A model generated the notes under the pieces. The model worked only from the letters and a program-made list of their open reading frames with translations, was not told the origin of the DNA and did not search any database. A DNA stretch of 64,000 nt from Ailurus styani (lineage: Eukaryota > Chordata > Mammalia > Carnivora > Ailuridae): assembly GCA_002007465.1 (NCBI GenBank), contig LNAC01000758.1, forward strand, positions 560,096-624,095, in the 5' to 3' direction. Of the stretch, positions 36,041-48,083 are shown in pieces. The position numbers and the translations under genes are program-made. The first letter of the stretch is position 1. Every line of letters starts with the position of its first letter.

Positions 36041-38229
36041 CCTCAGCAACGGCAGCTAATACTACGGTTGGGAAGGGCAGCTACAAGCCTAAAGTGCCAA
36101 CACATTTTTAAAAATTTGCAAGATGAATTTGCAAGGTGAAGAGCTTCGCACGACTAGAGATCACAGAAAGGCCTCCACACACTCATAAAGAAAGCTTGTG
36201 AGCCAGAATCACCAAGAGGAAAAAAAATAATAATAATAAGGGACACTTTGTGTAACATTAAGGAAACAGTGGTCACCACTGGTCAAGGAGAACAGACGGC
36301 AATTGTGCCGGATTTAAGCTACAGATCCTACCTTTGACTTTTTAGTCACGCCACACAATTAGCCAGAAGAGCCGTTTTCAAATATCAAGGGCAATACAAA
36401 TACAGTTATTATCATCACTCACTCTTCAAAGCAGTGACCTTTACTTTGGGCTAGTTTCTTTGGCAAGGAAGTTTGGCAGGAAGCTACGAAAGTAACGTGA
36501 AACAGCAAAAATCTGTTCTTGTAACCACACTCTCTTAATGGCAATTTAACAAAACACCTAACTTCAGGCTCAGAGGTAAAAAATGCTTAAGATAACCCAC
36601 CTGAGACTCCCAGGAAGCATATTTATCAAAACGAGTTAAAGTCACCTTCTGAGTAATTGCTGTGGAGGTGTTTTAGCATAGCAGACAAGCACATTTTCTG
36701 TGGGTTGAGGAATTGATCGCTAAGTTCTAGTAACAGGTGCATCTTGTTTCTGGGGCCTTGAAACATGACAGCCTGTAGAAAGACTATTAAAATCGCTCTG
36801 CTAACAAAGAAAAATCAATTGTTCTCCACAAGGAGGTGCCCTCCAGCACAATCAATGTACAATAGTACAGTGCTGGGCTGTAAAGCCTGTGAACAGATTT
36901 AAGCTTTTGATTAGGCAAAAGGTGGCTGTTTCTCATCTCTGATGGACTAAGTGAGATAAAGGTGTATTTTGCTGCAAGTTGCATTGGTTTTTCCTCCAGT
37001 AGATCAAGTTGTTAAGAGGACACTTTTTTTCCTTTCGAATATAATGCTTTATGAAGTATCATTTTACCTGTTTTCAGTTAAAGTATGTGGGAGGGAGTCA
37101 GACTTGGTAAGGGACCTATTTATGAGACTAGCCTCAGACTCAGAATGGAGAGAAACATGGGCGTGGTGACACCATCAATTCCAATGTTAAGAGCTCCAGT
37201 TGAAAAGTATATAATATTTGTGATTTCTTGGCTAAATGTAAGACATGTATGAGTTGAGATGTCAGTTAGGCCTTGGTACTTCTTGTGCATTTTTCCACCA
37301 GTGAATCAATAATCACCTGTCATTTACAGACATATATTTCAAGAGTAGAAAAATAGCATCTTCGTGGCGTTTACAACCTCCATGTATTGTCACGGAACTT
37401 TATCTGTGTCCCCACAATCTTTGAAGCAGGTACAAAACTCAAAATAAAACTCAATTCAGGCTGTTCAGATGCAGAAAAAGCACATTCTCAGTAACAAAGA
37501 ACTTTATGCTGAGAACATGAAGTGCTTTTTTACTCAAAGGGTTGTAGTTGAATAGTGCAGCTAAAATGCATTGAACTATTGTCAGTAGTTTTTCATAGTT
37601 AGCTACAATGTGTATACATTAGTAGATTTGAAGTTCAATATCAAAAACATTTTAAGAGTCTTGATTTTCTAAAATCAGCAACATAGTTTAGTATTTTCAT
37701 GGAAAACTAATAATACATGTTGTTCAGCATAAAACAGAAATAAAAATGTTTTGTAGTTTACATGGTTTTGAGATGTACACATTATTAAGGGAGTAAATTT
37801 TTTTCAACATAGATCAACTAATAAGCATCATTTCTGTAAACTTCCAGACTCATGAGTTTGAGTTTAACCAGATTAATCTATGGTTAATCTTGTCCCTGTG
37901 AGGCTGTTTTGTCCATGGAGAAGTCAAGTAGATTTCCAGAAAGAAAGCAATGTGGGTCTCATTCTATGAACACAAAATAAAGATCTGGAAGTTTAATAGG
38001 TAGTGAGTGTTAGGAACTGAGACCAAAATTCAAAGACAGGAGACTACCATAGAGTCAAAAGCCAGGAGAGGTCTAAGAGCAGGTTTACCCTGACAACCAC
38101 ATAGGTACTGCTCCAACTTCTCAACTGGAAGGAGTTAGACAAAGATATAGAGATATGTCTAATTCATGTTAGACATGTAAATTATCCCTGATCTGCATCT
38201 ATGGAAGAGGGCTATATTCATCTCTGATC
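36041..38229. other. Intergenic, nothing recognised
   Basis: Over 2 kb that seems low in recognisable repeats. No coding frame supported. Conserved regulatory sequence could be present but cannot be seen without alignment. Confidence 0.45.
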
Positions 38230-39440
38230 AGATACCCTTATCACCGATATGTTTTACGCAACATATTCTAAAGGGAGTTCTTTGGGCAGATGAAATTTAT
38301 AAAAGAAGGAAACATTGAGATGAAGGAAAAATATTTGGAAGAGCAATATATATTTGGAAGTGCAGTAGGCAAACCCAAATGGATACTGACAGTATAAAAG
38401 AAATAAAATATTTTAGGTTTAAAAAACCTACTGTTTAAAGGTCACTGGAGTGTCTCAAAAATGGTAAAACATTAATTTACATGTGATTTTAATCAGCCAA
38501 AAACGAGTGTGATAATCTCTAGGGTAGATGTTACTATGTCAAGGAATGTTGTAATAGTAAAAAATAGTATAAGAATATGTAACTAACAAGCTAATGGGTG
38601 TTGAGTTTAGTAAACATAAACACAAAACATCAAATTTAAATAAACACAAAGAGAATAAAATATAGACAAAGACTTAGAGAAAACAAGATACATAGAACAG
38701 ATAGAAGAAATAGGAAACAGATTGTAAGTTGGTAGACTTAAACACTGATATATAAATAAATGTAAATGAATTAAAATTATAATTAAAGATGAAGATTAAA
38801 ATACTTTAAAGAAACTAAACTCAAATAAGTGTTACTTATAATAGACATACTTTTAATATTAAAATTGAGAAAAGTTACAAATAAAAGAACAATAAAAGAA
38901 TTACTGAGCAACACTAAAAGATTTTAAAACTACACTAATATCAGACAAAGCAGACTCTAATGCAAGACACATTATTAAAGATCAAAGAGACATTTCATAT
39001 TGAAAAAAGGGTAAATCCACTAGGAAAATAGAATAGTTTTAAGTTTGCACACACCTTGTAACATAGCCTCAAAATAAATAATGAAAAATTTTAAAAGAAC
39101 TATAGGAAAAATAGTTTCATAATTATATTAAAAGACTTACTTATTTGAGAGAGAGCTCAAACACTTGCACATGAGTGGGGGAGAGGCAGAGGAGTAGGGG
39201 GCAAATCTCAAGTGGACTCCCTGTTCAGTGCAGAGCCAGGCGCAAGTCTTCTGAGATCATGACTTGAGCTGAAACCAAGAGTCATTGCTCAGTGGCCTGA
39301 GCCAGCGAGCCACCCCTATATTGAAAGACTTTTGAAACAAGTCTCTCAGCAACTGATAGGACAAGCAGATAAATCAGTACACGAACAGAAGAGTTGAACA
39401 ACATAATTAACCAACCTGACATAAATGGTTAATATAACTT
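38230..39440 (+). mobile_element. Old L1 / HAL1-like fragment
   Basis: 'ctaatatcagacaaagcaga', 'aagatcaaagagacatttc', 'tctcagcaactgataggaca' and 'agttgaacaacataattaac' resemble the 5'/ORF1-like part of old L1 or HAL1 elements. It is heavily diverged and the left border is vague. A CAN-SINE at 39125-39318 splits it. Confidence 0.6.
39125..39318 (-). mobile_element. CAN-SINE, reverse orientation, diverged, nested in old L1
   Basis: 'aaaagacttacttatttgag' (tail and body complement), 'ctcaagtggactccctgttc', 'tctgagatcatgacttgagc' and the head complement 'gagccagcgagccacccc'. L1-like sequence continues on both sides. Confidence 0.9.
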
Positions 39441-40702
39441 CAGAATATAAACTAATTTAAGCTAAAAGTAGAGGGAATTTATTGGCTTCTTATACTTTAT
39501 TATAATAGGCAAGTATGTGCTTGAATCTTTAGGTTTCAGACATTGGACCCAGGAAGCTGAGAATACCTTAGAGATTTTTAAAATTTTCCCCCTCAGTTTT
39601 GCTTTATTTTATGTGTTCATCTCCTTATCTCCTGCTGCAAATAACCTGACTTTCTGAGGCCTAGGAATATGGACCCAAGCAATTCTAAATTTCCATTATT
39701 CCAGCACTGAAATTCCAAAGGCAAGAGGAAGTCATCCATAGTAGGACTTGCTAAGAAGACTTGGAGAACACTCTGAGCTGGCCTAGGTCTCACACTAACC
39801 CTTGAGTTAAACATTGAGCACAGGAAGATGGGTCAAGGATCTAATTCTGTAGCAGCCTTATTAAAATCCCATGGAGCAGGACAGGAGTTTGGCAAATAAA
39901 AATGTTTTATGACTACATAAGAAGCTGTATCATAACAGAAAAGTTACAAGAAGAATTATAATTGGCCCATTTGGGGTCACAAATTCATCCTCGAATAATT
40001 TTAGCCAAGAGAATGTAATTTTCTTATTCTTTTTCTTTCAACTTTTTATTTGGAAATAATTTCCAATCTCATAAAGGTTGAAGCAATATTATAAAGAACC
40101 CCCTTATTTCCTCACCCAAATTCACTAACTGTTAACATTTGGTCACATTTTTTTAAAACAGCATAGTTCATGCGTGTATGTGGGGGGGGTGCGCATGCTT
40201 ATGTTTCTAAACCATCTCAAAATATGTTGCAAAAATCATGCCTTTACCCTTCTCAGCATTTGTTTCCTAAGTACAAAGGCATTCTTTTGCATATTACAGC
40301 ACAATTATAAAAATCAGAAATTTTACATGGATACAATACTATTGTATAATATATAGTCCATATTCAATTTTGATTGTTTTATTGTATTTAACCAATTTTC
40401 CAATGTTGGGTACTTAGGGCCCTTTTTTTATTACACACTAATTTTGATCCTATACCTTCTGTACCTCTATATACTGTAGTAGACTATTTATTTTCTGTAT
40501 CTCCCTTGTCTTATTCCCTTCTTCTATTTCCTTTTCTCATTTCTTCTCTGTGATGCCTCCATGAGATCTAAGCACCCTCCATCTCCTGCTATATAGAGTC
40601 ACACCACTGTATTTATCCACTTCTGATCCCAACAGCTAAACCTAGGTCTGCATGGACTTTGGGATTCTATGATTCTGTGGACACAAGAAGAAAAAAAAAA
40701 TT
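39441..40702. other. Intergenic, nothing recognised
   Basis: No supported gene. A G8 run lies at about 40182 and 'aagaagaaaaaaaaaattca' at the SINE border. Confidence 0.5.
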
Positions 40703-40905
40703 CAGGGACACCTGGGTAGCTTAGTCAGTCAAGCATCCGCCTTCAGCTCAGGTGGTGATCCTAGGGTCCTGGGATCAAGTCCTGCATCACACTCCTTGCT
40801 TGGCGGGGAGCCTGCTTCTCCCTCTCACCCAGACTTGTGCTCTCTGTCACTGTCTCTGTCTCTCCATCTCTCTTAAATAAAGAAATAAAATATTTTTTAA
40901 AAATT
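40703..40905 (+). mobile_element. CAN-SINE, forward orientation
   Basis: Head 'gggacacctgggtagcttag', then 'ccttcagctcaggtggtgat', 'gggtcctgggatcaagtcct' (B-box region), a CT-rich body and the tail 'aaataaagaaataaaatatt'. It is moderately diverged from the copy at 3436. Confidence 0.95.
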
Positions 40906-41180
40906 TCCTTCAGAAGTAGAAAGTAAACAATGTTCCCAGGGTTCTGCCTAATCCCAGAGTATATTTACATCTTCCTGTAAGTATGAATAAGTCAATTACC
41001 TGAATATTCAATAAAAACCATCCTGAACTTTCAGTCACTTACCCTAAATGAAAAAAATTTCATTGATTTGTTTTTGCATGGTTACCTTTTATTCGGGAAT
41101 CTGGCTTTGTTATTTTCTCTAAAATGACCTTGACATGATTTTGTTGTTGCCAGTTACTTAAACTTCAACAAAAGTTAAAA
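40906..41180. other. Intergenic, nothing recognised
   Basis: Short spacer between SINE and L1 fragment. Confidence 0.45.
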
Positions 41181-41480
41181 TAATGGCACAATAACGTTTC
41201 CTGTGACCTAGCACTTTCACTCCTTGGAACTTAAACCCACTCTCAAAAAATGATAAGGTAAAAATACAAAGATTGTCTGCAATTTATAATAATGCAAAAA
41301 AAATAGATGCAAATAAATGTCAAAATTGGAAAAATAGTTAAATAAACCATAGAACATCTATACAATTAAGTATTACATAACTTCTAAAAGTCAAAAGTAT
41401 AATAGTACTTAAGAACACAGAAAGTTGTCTAGGTCAACAAATCAAGTTATAAGCTGATCATTCTATATGTTACTCTAATT
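41181..41480 (+). mobile_element. Old L1M 3'-part fragment
   Basis: 'gacctagcactttcactcct', 'aatttataataatgcaaaaa', 'agttaaataaaccatagaac' and 'tctatacaattaagtattac' correspond to the common L1 3' part ('gacccagcaattccactcct...ggtacatccatacaatggaatatta'). It is highly diverged. Confidence 0.75.
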
Positions 41481-44400
41481 ACTCTATGTTAGGTAACAAA
41501 AATTGGGATTAGACAGATTTCTTACTCTGGTGACAAAAGGAAAATGGAGCTTAAAGCAAAAATTAGAAATGTTCTTGAGGGAATCTAGAAACAAAATATA
41601 TGAGCCCCAAAAGACTTTTTTTCTGTTTTCTGGTCCAAAATCTGTTGATACAATGTCTTCTATGTTGATAATCTTCAATAATACTATACATTGATAAGAA
41701 TATCTCCCTCATGACTGCTTGCATGTCAAATACAGAGCTTCCTTATATCTAGCCACTGTGCCTGTCACACCAAGGATTCAACCCAGTACCTTACCAAGCT
41801 CAGTGAGAAAGCCAGATTCTCTCAGCAGTGTATACTGTTTATACTTCTCTTCTACAACCCCTCACTGTTGGTCAACTCAAAGACTCTTGCTATCTGTCCT
41901 AAGCACAGTGGTGAAACAAGGAACATAACAAAGCTCTCTTTGACCTTCCTCCAGCCCACAGGCAAAGTTGGGATATCTCTTAGGCCAGAAACAAAATGAC
42001 TAAGTTCTCTCAAAGCAGGAAACATTGGGCACGGTATGGGCTCTGCAGCTGATTATCCTGGGCAAGGTAAAGAAGAGCAAGTCAGGTCTAAAATACTCAG
42101 TCAACACAGTCCAGGATGATTCTGCACATGGCTTTTATCTTCTGCTTCAAGGTGATAGGTACAGAGGATAGTAATAGATTGGTTTAATGCCTTACTCGGG
42201 CCACATGCCGAGGTAGTAAATGGCTCTAGACTGCTTAGTTCATTTATATCCCTGATCTCCTTCATGTTTATACACATGAGATATTTGGAATTCCATTGCC
42301 CCATTGTCCTCTTGCCATGTTCATCAAACTAGCCATGGAACATGATTATTCAATGTTTGCTAATGTTTTATAAGTACAACTTATAGAAGGTCAAATTTAA
42401 ACAACTTATTATTTCAATTAGGTATGACATACTAATACAGAGTATAGATAAAATGAGCAGGGAGATACATCTGAAGCTAAGTTTTAGATTTTTCAGAGTA
42501 AATGTGTGTACAAAGGGAACAAAGTTGTGTTGGATCATAATTGTTGAGTTTTATTTGGAACACATTCGATTTGAAAGACTTGTAGAATATCCAGTTTAAG
42601 ATATCCAGCAGTAAGTCTGAAATTAGGATTTGGAGCTGGGGTTATGAATTAGAGGTTTAGAATAAGTCAGAATAAGTGGTGATTGAAACCATAGGCTGCA
42701 AAGAGATAATCCAGAGAGAATACCTAATGTGAAACTAAAAAAAGGCCAAGATTGGGCACCAGACCAGAATCAGGGAACTGACAGGTGTAACCAAAAAGGC
42801 AAGACGGACCAATAACTTTTAAAGACAGAGAATGGAGCCAAGTGTTACAAAGATGTTTGTCTTTAAGTCCCACACACGTCATCCTAGAACTAAATGTCTG
42901 TAAATACTAGCAAAATATTTATCATAACATACTGTCTCCATGCAGAGGAAAAATTGCCCACTCTGTTCTGAAGTATCTGGGACATGACAAGAGGGTTGCT
43001 TCCAGTTTTCCTCTGTGTAGCCTACATGTGTACACACACTGACTCTGGCTGTATCAAACTTTAGGTACTGTTATGAGCCTTCCTGTTCCAGTGGTACCTA
43101 CTCACCTCGATGGGTCTTGCACACTTACTCATTTTGTTTTGGCTGTTCCGTTCCTTCTCCAGCCCCCATCCACTCCTATTCACGCTGCAGTACCACCAGA
43201 CCCCTTATCTGGTTTCCACTGGAATCCAAAGTTTTTAGCTATCCTCTTTTTTCTCAATGCCAGTTATTCTAATATACCCTAGTTATTATAATATGCTATT
43301 ATCAGGCTAATTTGGCTCTTGTAACATCCTGTTTCCAATCTTTTTATGATCTGTAATTGAGGCACGGGTGATAGAGGCCAGATTGACTCACTAACTAGCT
43401 AGCACTAGACATCTTCAAATACACCCAGACACTCTACTCAAATAATGTTTAAAGGGCCATCTCCAAATACACTCAAAGACACTCTATTCAATAATGCATA
43501 AAAAGCCATTTTTCTCAAGCTGGAAGCCCCCAAACCTCAACTCTGGAATCTTGTATTAGAACAGTTTGATGGATCGTGATGGGTAAAGAATTAAGGCACA
43601 CCTCCACCTCCCATTCTTCAAGCCTGTGCAGTATTCTATGATAAGTAACAACACTAAATAACTGCATAAATAGACCTGTCCATCTAGGCTCTTCTGTCAT
43701 TTTTAAATGAGCCAGGGTGCTACTGTGGAGCTGATTTGGGGGCAGAATTTAAAATACTGTCTGTCAGCTTGTTTCAGGTCTGGATACACAGATCTTCCCA
43801 GCATCATTGGTGATGCCCTTAAAAGCAGTCTCTCCACACCAGGGTACCATTGCTCTTATTCTTATTAAACCAAATGTGTACACAGAACCTTCCCACCCAC
43901 CTTTTCTTGGTTTATTTCTTTTTGCCTTCAGGAATGTCATATTTTAATATCCTTGAGAGCAAAAATGAAGATGAGAACTTCGTATTCTCCAAGATTTCCC
44001 TGTGCTTTTAACACAGAAAGCAGACAATAACATTGGATGGGGGACAAAGAGGAGCACAAACCTAGGGCCCTTCTCTTAGGCTTTTCCCAGAGGAACTCAT
44101 AGTTCCTAGAAAATGAGGCTCCAGGGTCTAATTACAGTCCTTTTCCATCTCTTGTGTCAACTAATTGCATCCTAATTGATCAGCCTGCCTCCACTCCTGA
44201 TACGCCCCAATATAGCCTCCACGTATCTACAAAAGAACATTTTTAAAACAAAAACATCACTCTTCACCCTTCTGCTTAATAGTCTTTGATGACTCAAAGC
44301 TGAGTTTCTAAAATGTGCTTTATATTAAGAATCACTGCAGTCTTATTTTATTTTATGATGTCAATTAGCATATAGCAAATTTGACTTTTTTCTTTTGGCT

Positions 44401-45124
44401 TAGTCTATGAGTTTTAACACAAGTCATTGTAGGCAGAAGAGTGGCCCCAATTTATAGGCCACCTGAACCCTTCGTCTTATCAGAGAAAAAATTTCAAACT
44501 CTGGTTTCAGCCTCTCTCAATAACCTCAACCCCAGGCATACTTCCTCCTACCTTCCATCCCATGTAAGGTCAGCAGATCACCTATAGCAGAATCATATGG
44601 AGTTAGGATTTCAGGACCCAACCCAGACCTACTGAATCTGAAACTCAGGCATCTTTATTTAAAAACAAACAAACCAAAAAAACACACAAAAGCCCCCACA
44701 AGTGATCCTACCCTACTGTTAAAGAACCTAGTTTCAGTAGGTCAAACATGGAATGGTGTGGTGTTCATCTACGTTGAGGGTGCAGTTATCTTGGAAGCTC
44801 GATATGGAAGAGCATGCCCCAGCTCTCTTGGTGTGTCGCTGGGAGCTGGGAGATTGAAGTGCATGTCTTAAGAATGTTTCCCAGAAGATTTGGACAGTCC
44901 CAGATTTTCTTTCTTTCTGTCTCCCTTTCTCTCACCAGCCAGTCCCTATTATCTACCTGAAATTGTCCACCAAATTTATATGCTTGGGTCATACATCATT
45001 TCATCTATAAAGATGTCTCCATATTCACATTCAGGAAAGATTAACTGCTCTCATAACTGTACTCAAATACTTATTAGATATTTATAATACAAAATTTCAC
45101 ATACTGAATTATAGTCAGTGATCT
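41481..45124. other. Intergenic, nothing recognised apart from a tandem duplication
   Basis: 3.6 kb without a supportable gene. The short frames (longest 69 codons) lack any feature. 44343-44385 ('gatgtcaattagcatatagc') may be a very short L1 tail in reverse. Confidence 0.5.
43416..43511. repeat. Tandem duplication, two ~48-bp units
   Basis: Unit 1 (43416-43463) begins 'caaatacacccagacactct' and unit 2 (43464-43511) begins 'caaatacactcaaagacact'. Both continue with an 'aataatg...aa...gccat' pattern. A few substitutions and small gaps separate them, so the duplication is not recent. Confidence 0.85.
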
Positions 45125-45240
45125 GTTTCTTTCTTACCTCCTAAAGACTGTGAGTTCCTCAAGAGAGAGAGCTGTGTCTTCTTCATTTTTTTGTCATCTC
45201 CAGAGTTGATTCAATAAGTCTGTGTTGAAGTAATTACAAA
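45125..45240 (+). repeat. L2 LINE 3'-end fragment
   Basis: 'aaagactgtgagttcctcaa', 'gagagctgtgtcttcttcat' and 'ttcaataagtctgtgttgaa' match the L2 tail ('gactgtgagctccttgagggcaggg...aataaatgtttgttgaa'). Confidence 0.75.
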
Positions 45241-46006
45241 TTACATGTTTTATAAACACAGCAAAACAAATACCTCAGTAACAATAACAGGAAAGCCAGT
45301 GAGAGAGTGGCTAGCATGGTGATTTTAATTCTCCTGTCTCTGGAAAACAAAGCAGCTCTGTTCCATGTTTTCCTAAATTTCTTACTACGAATATCAGCGT
45401 AGTAACTTTCACCTCCTTTAAAGGGGTCATTTCCACTATGGGAAACTTTATGATTAATTTCAGTATTATTTTCCTTGAAATTCAAAAAGACTAGTAAAGG
45501 CCAATGGTAGTTTGTTTACTCATATTAAACATAGCTCCCTGAAGAAAGGTTATATATTCCCACTTTCTGGAACTCGAGAATGGCTAAGTGACATTCTTTG
45601 GCCAGTGACTGTGGGAAGTTCTAGTATAAGTTCAGAGCAGAAGCTCCAAGAACCCGCTGATTGATGGTTACCATGTTCTTCTCCCTATGCAGCAACAACC
45701 GCCAACGTTCTGGCATGCGACTGCACCTTTGGTAGGAATTCAGAAACAGGACAGCAGCTGAGTCATGGTGGGCACGTAGAGAGAGAAAGAAACTTCCTGT
45801 AAGCCACTTAACACAATCTGGAATAAACTGGCTGACACAAGGCTCTTGAGATATTGGATCCTTGAACAATCACAAGCATCTGTGAGTTCCCAAGCAGGTA
45901 TAGCAATAAACCTGACGTGGAAACCTTAACTACTGGGCTAGCTATGGTGAGTGTGCTTAAATTTTTCTGAGCTTTTTGGGGTGGGGGTTACATTAGGGGC
46001 ACTTAA

Positions 46007-46010
<4 letters not shown>
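45241..46010. other. Intergenic, nothing recognised
   Basis: Frames at 45234-45485 and 45621-45869 (minus) have no domain features. No named repeat. Confidence 0.45.
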
Positions 46011-46046
<36 letters not shown>

Positions 46047-46055
46047 ATGTGTGTA
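46011..46055. repeat. (GT)n microsatellite
   Basis: About 16 uninterrupted GT units and then 'gcgcatgtgtgtag'. It is likely polymorphic. Confidence 0.95.
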
Positions 46056-46242
46056 GGGGTTTGGCTGTTATGGTTACTGGAGGTCTCACTGGCATGTGGT
46101 GCCTTGGGAGTTCCAGATGCTATACATCCTACAATGTGTGAGAGTCTTGCTCAGGAACTGTGTAGCCCAAATCGCCACCACTGCTCTGGTGGAGAACACT
46201 GGATCACACAAACTACCTAAAAACATGCAGGTTAATTATATA

Positions 46243-46450
46243 GGAAGGAAGGAAGGAAGGAAGGAAGGAAGGAAGGAAGGAAGGAAGGAAGGAAGGAAGA
46301 GGGGGGAAGGGAGGGAGAGAGAGAAAGAAAAGAAAAGGAAAGGAAAAAGAAAAGAAGGAGGGATGGAGGGCAGAAGGGAGGGAAGGAGGAAGGAAGGGAG
46401 GAAGGGAGGAAGGGAAGAACAAAGGAGGGAGGGAGGGTGGGAGAAAGAAA
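46243..46450. repeat. (GGAA)14 microsatellite and ~150-bp polypurine tract
   Basis: Fourteen uninterrupted GGAA units (46243-46298), then an almost pure purine stretch of GGGA, AAAG and GGAA words to about 46450. The reading frames over it (EGRK or PSFL repeats, up to 129 codons) are translations of the microsatellite. GGAA is the core of ETS-factor binding sites. This tract is about 12 kb downstream of the ETV1 stop codon. Confidence 0.97.
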
Positions 46451-47909
46451 CATGCAGATTCAACAGTTATGTTTATAATGGATAAATGAAAAGTGGGTAT
46501 ATTAGAATATGAATTTTTATTCAAATAGATTATTGAATCTGTTTGTCACGAATATTCCGATGTTCCTGACAAAACCTTGTTCAAAAAGCCATTGTATTTG
46601 TAATTTTATGGCATATTCTTGAATTAGTTCTTTAATCAAAGGGTGAAATTTGAAGACTATTTCTCAGTCATAGAGTGTCTCCCCCCTCAGGACCTACATT
46701 TTTACTAATGGGGCTATAAATTTTTTTATTATTGTTTTTTTCCAGTTGGGTGTTTTTCCTGCCCTTTACAAAAGTATTTATTCTCTTTCGCTACTTTCCT
46801 TAACAGATGTTATACATCTGTTGACAAATGTGATGGTTCCTTCCCCTTTGAACAATCCTGTACACATCCTGATCCCTCACCATGATCCTCTCCTGGCACT
46901 TGGTCGCCATTCTCTGTGGCTAGACTAGGATTTCCCTCCGTACCTTCTTGTTATTCTAGAAAAGGATGTTTCCAAAGGGAATACGTTCAGTCTCCCAGAA
47001 GGGACTTTAGCACTGTATTCAGAGACTGATGAATCTTTTTCAAATGCGCCTATTAGATCCAACAGCATGTTACATCTCTTGGGGGAGGGCTGACGTGGAA
47101 AACTCACGGGCGTGTTGCTGTTCCCTGTCTCCTTGCTGCGTCCTCCGGCGTGACTGCCGACGTCTCCCCTTTCCTAGGCACCTGCGGTGTGTGCTTTGCA
47201 TTTGATATAAGCATTTCTCAGTTGGCCCAGAGCTCCACTGTTATCTTACTGGCCTCACTGCTTTTAGCAATACTTCCCAACTCAGAATCACCTGTGAACT
47301 TCACTGCAATGCTTCTAGTCCTTTCTATGGACTTAATTAGGTATCATATTTAACGGGCACCTTGAGGGCAGTTTCCAGCATAAGGGCCACACACCATGGT
47401 AGAATTCAAGTCTCCTGAATGCTGAAGAGTCAGGCGACCAAGAGAGCCTATGCTAGCTTCTTGCTAGATCTTTTGTTTAAAGCTAGGCACATTAGGTGAC
47501 AAAGCACTGGTTTTTCCTGAGATGGAGAAAAAGATCAAATAACAGGATCGTGACAGAATCTTAGAACACTAAGTGAATTAAATGATCCAGGGACATAAGT
47601 AACTGTTTTCGAAAGCAACAAAAATGTTTGAGGTCAACTCTACTTTCTCCTTCCCCTAAATCTGGATTGATTGTATACACTGTCTGAAATCATGGGGTAC
47701 GTGCTGAATCTTTTATTCCATTTCTTTTTATCGAGCCTGAGAAAGCTGTGTGAATGTTAATATGTACTGAATAAATCCTGTGATCATTGTAGCACCTTAT
47801 AATGATGTGTTCCCAAGCTGCCATATCACAGTTGATTATTACTTCTTTTTCTTTGCAATCCTTCCTTTAATTTCCACTCCTTACATCGGTGTTAATATTC
47901 CTGACTATT
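46451..47909. other. Intergenic; CpG-dense patch at ~47090-47190
   Basis: No supported gene. In an otherwise CpG-poor region, 47090-47190 holds about ten CpG dinucleotides ('ctgacgtgg', 'cacgggcgtg', 'ctgcgtcctccggcgtgac', 'gccgacgtctcc'). It is too short for a standard CpG island. Confidence 0.5.
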
Positions 47910-48083
47910 TGAATTCATTTTTGAGTTCATGAGATGCTGTATCAAATGTTTTGCTAAAATCCAAATGTATTACATCTCCCACATTGCATTCACCCACTAA
48001 TCTTGTAATTCAATAAAAAAAGCAATCAGATTTGTTTGGCATGATTTGTTCTGTGTAAACCCATGCTGCTTATTGCTCAATGG
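47910..48083 (-). pseudogene. CR1/L3-type LINE reverse-transcriptase fossil
   Basis: On the minus strand one reading frame runs for about 58 codons with only two stops. It gives, in order, 'SNKQHGFT', 'SC.TNLIAFF.E', 'W.VNAMWEM' and 'YIWILAKHLIQHLMNSK'. This parallels the CR1-clade reverse transcriptase stretch: QHGF, then SC-TNL, then VD.G..VDVIYLDFSKAFDTVSH..L. The decayed 'YIWILAKHLIQH' sits where Y-LDFSKAFDTVSH belongs, the RT region with the first catalytic Asp. It is clearly dead. L3/CR1 activity predates placental mammals, so the frame is unusually well kept. I infer the clade from the protein pattern, not from a search. Confidence 0.8.

Noticed and set aside
46096..46485. 129-codon plus frame with EGRK repeats, and 73-103-codon minus frames rich in Pro/Ser/Leu
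   Set aside because: All are translations of the GGAA/polypurine tract; no independent coding evidence.
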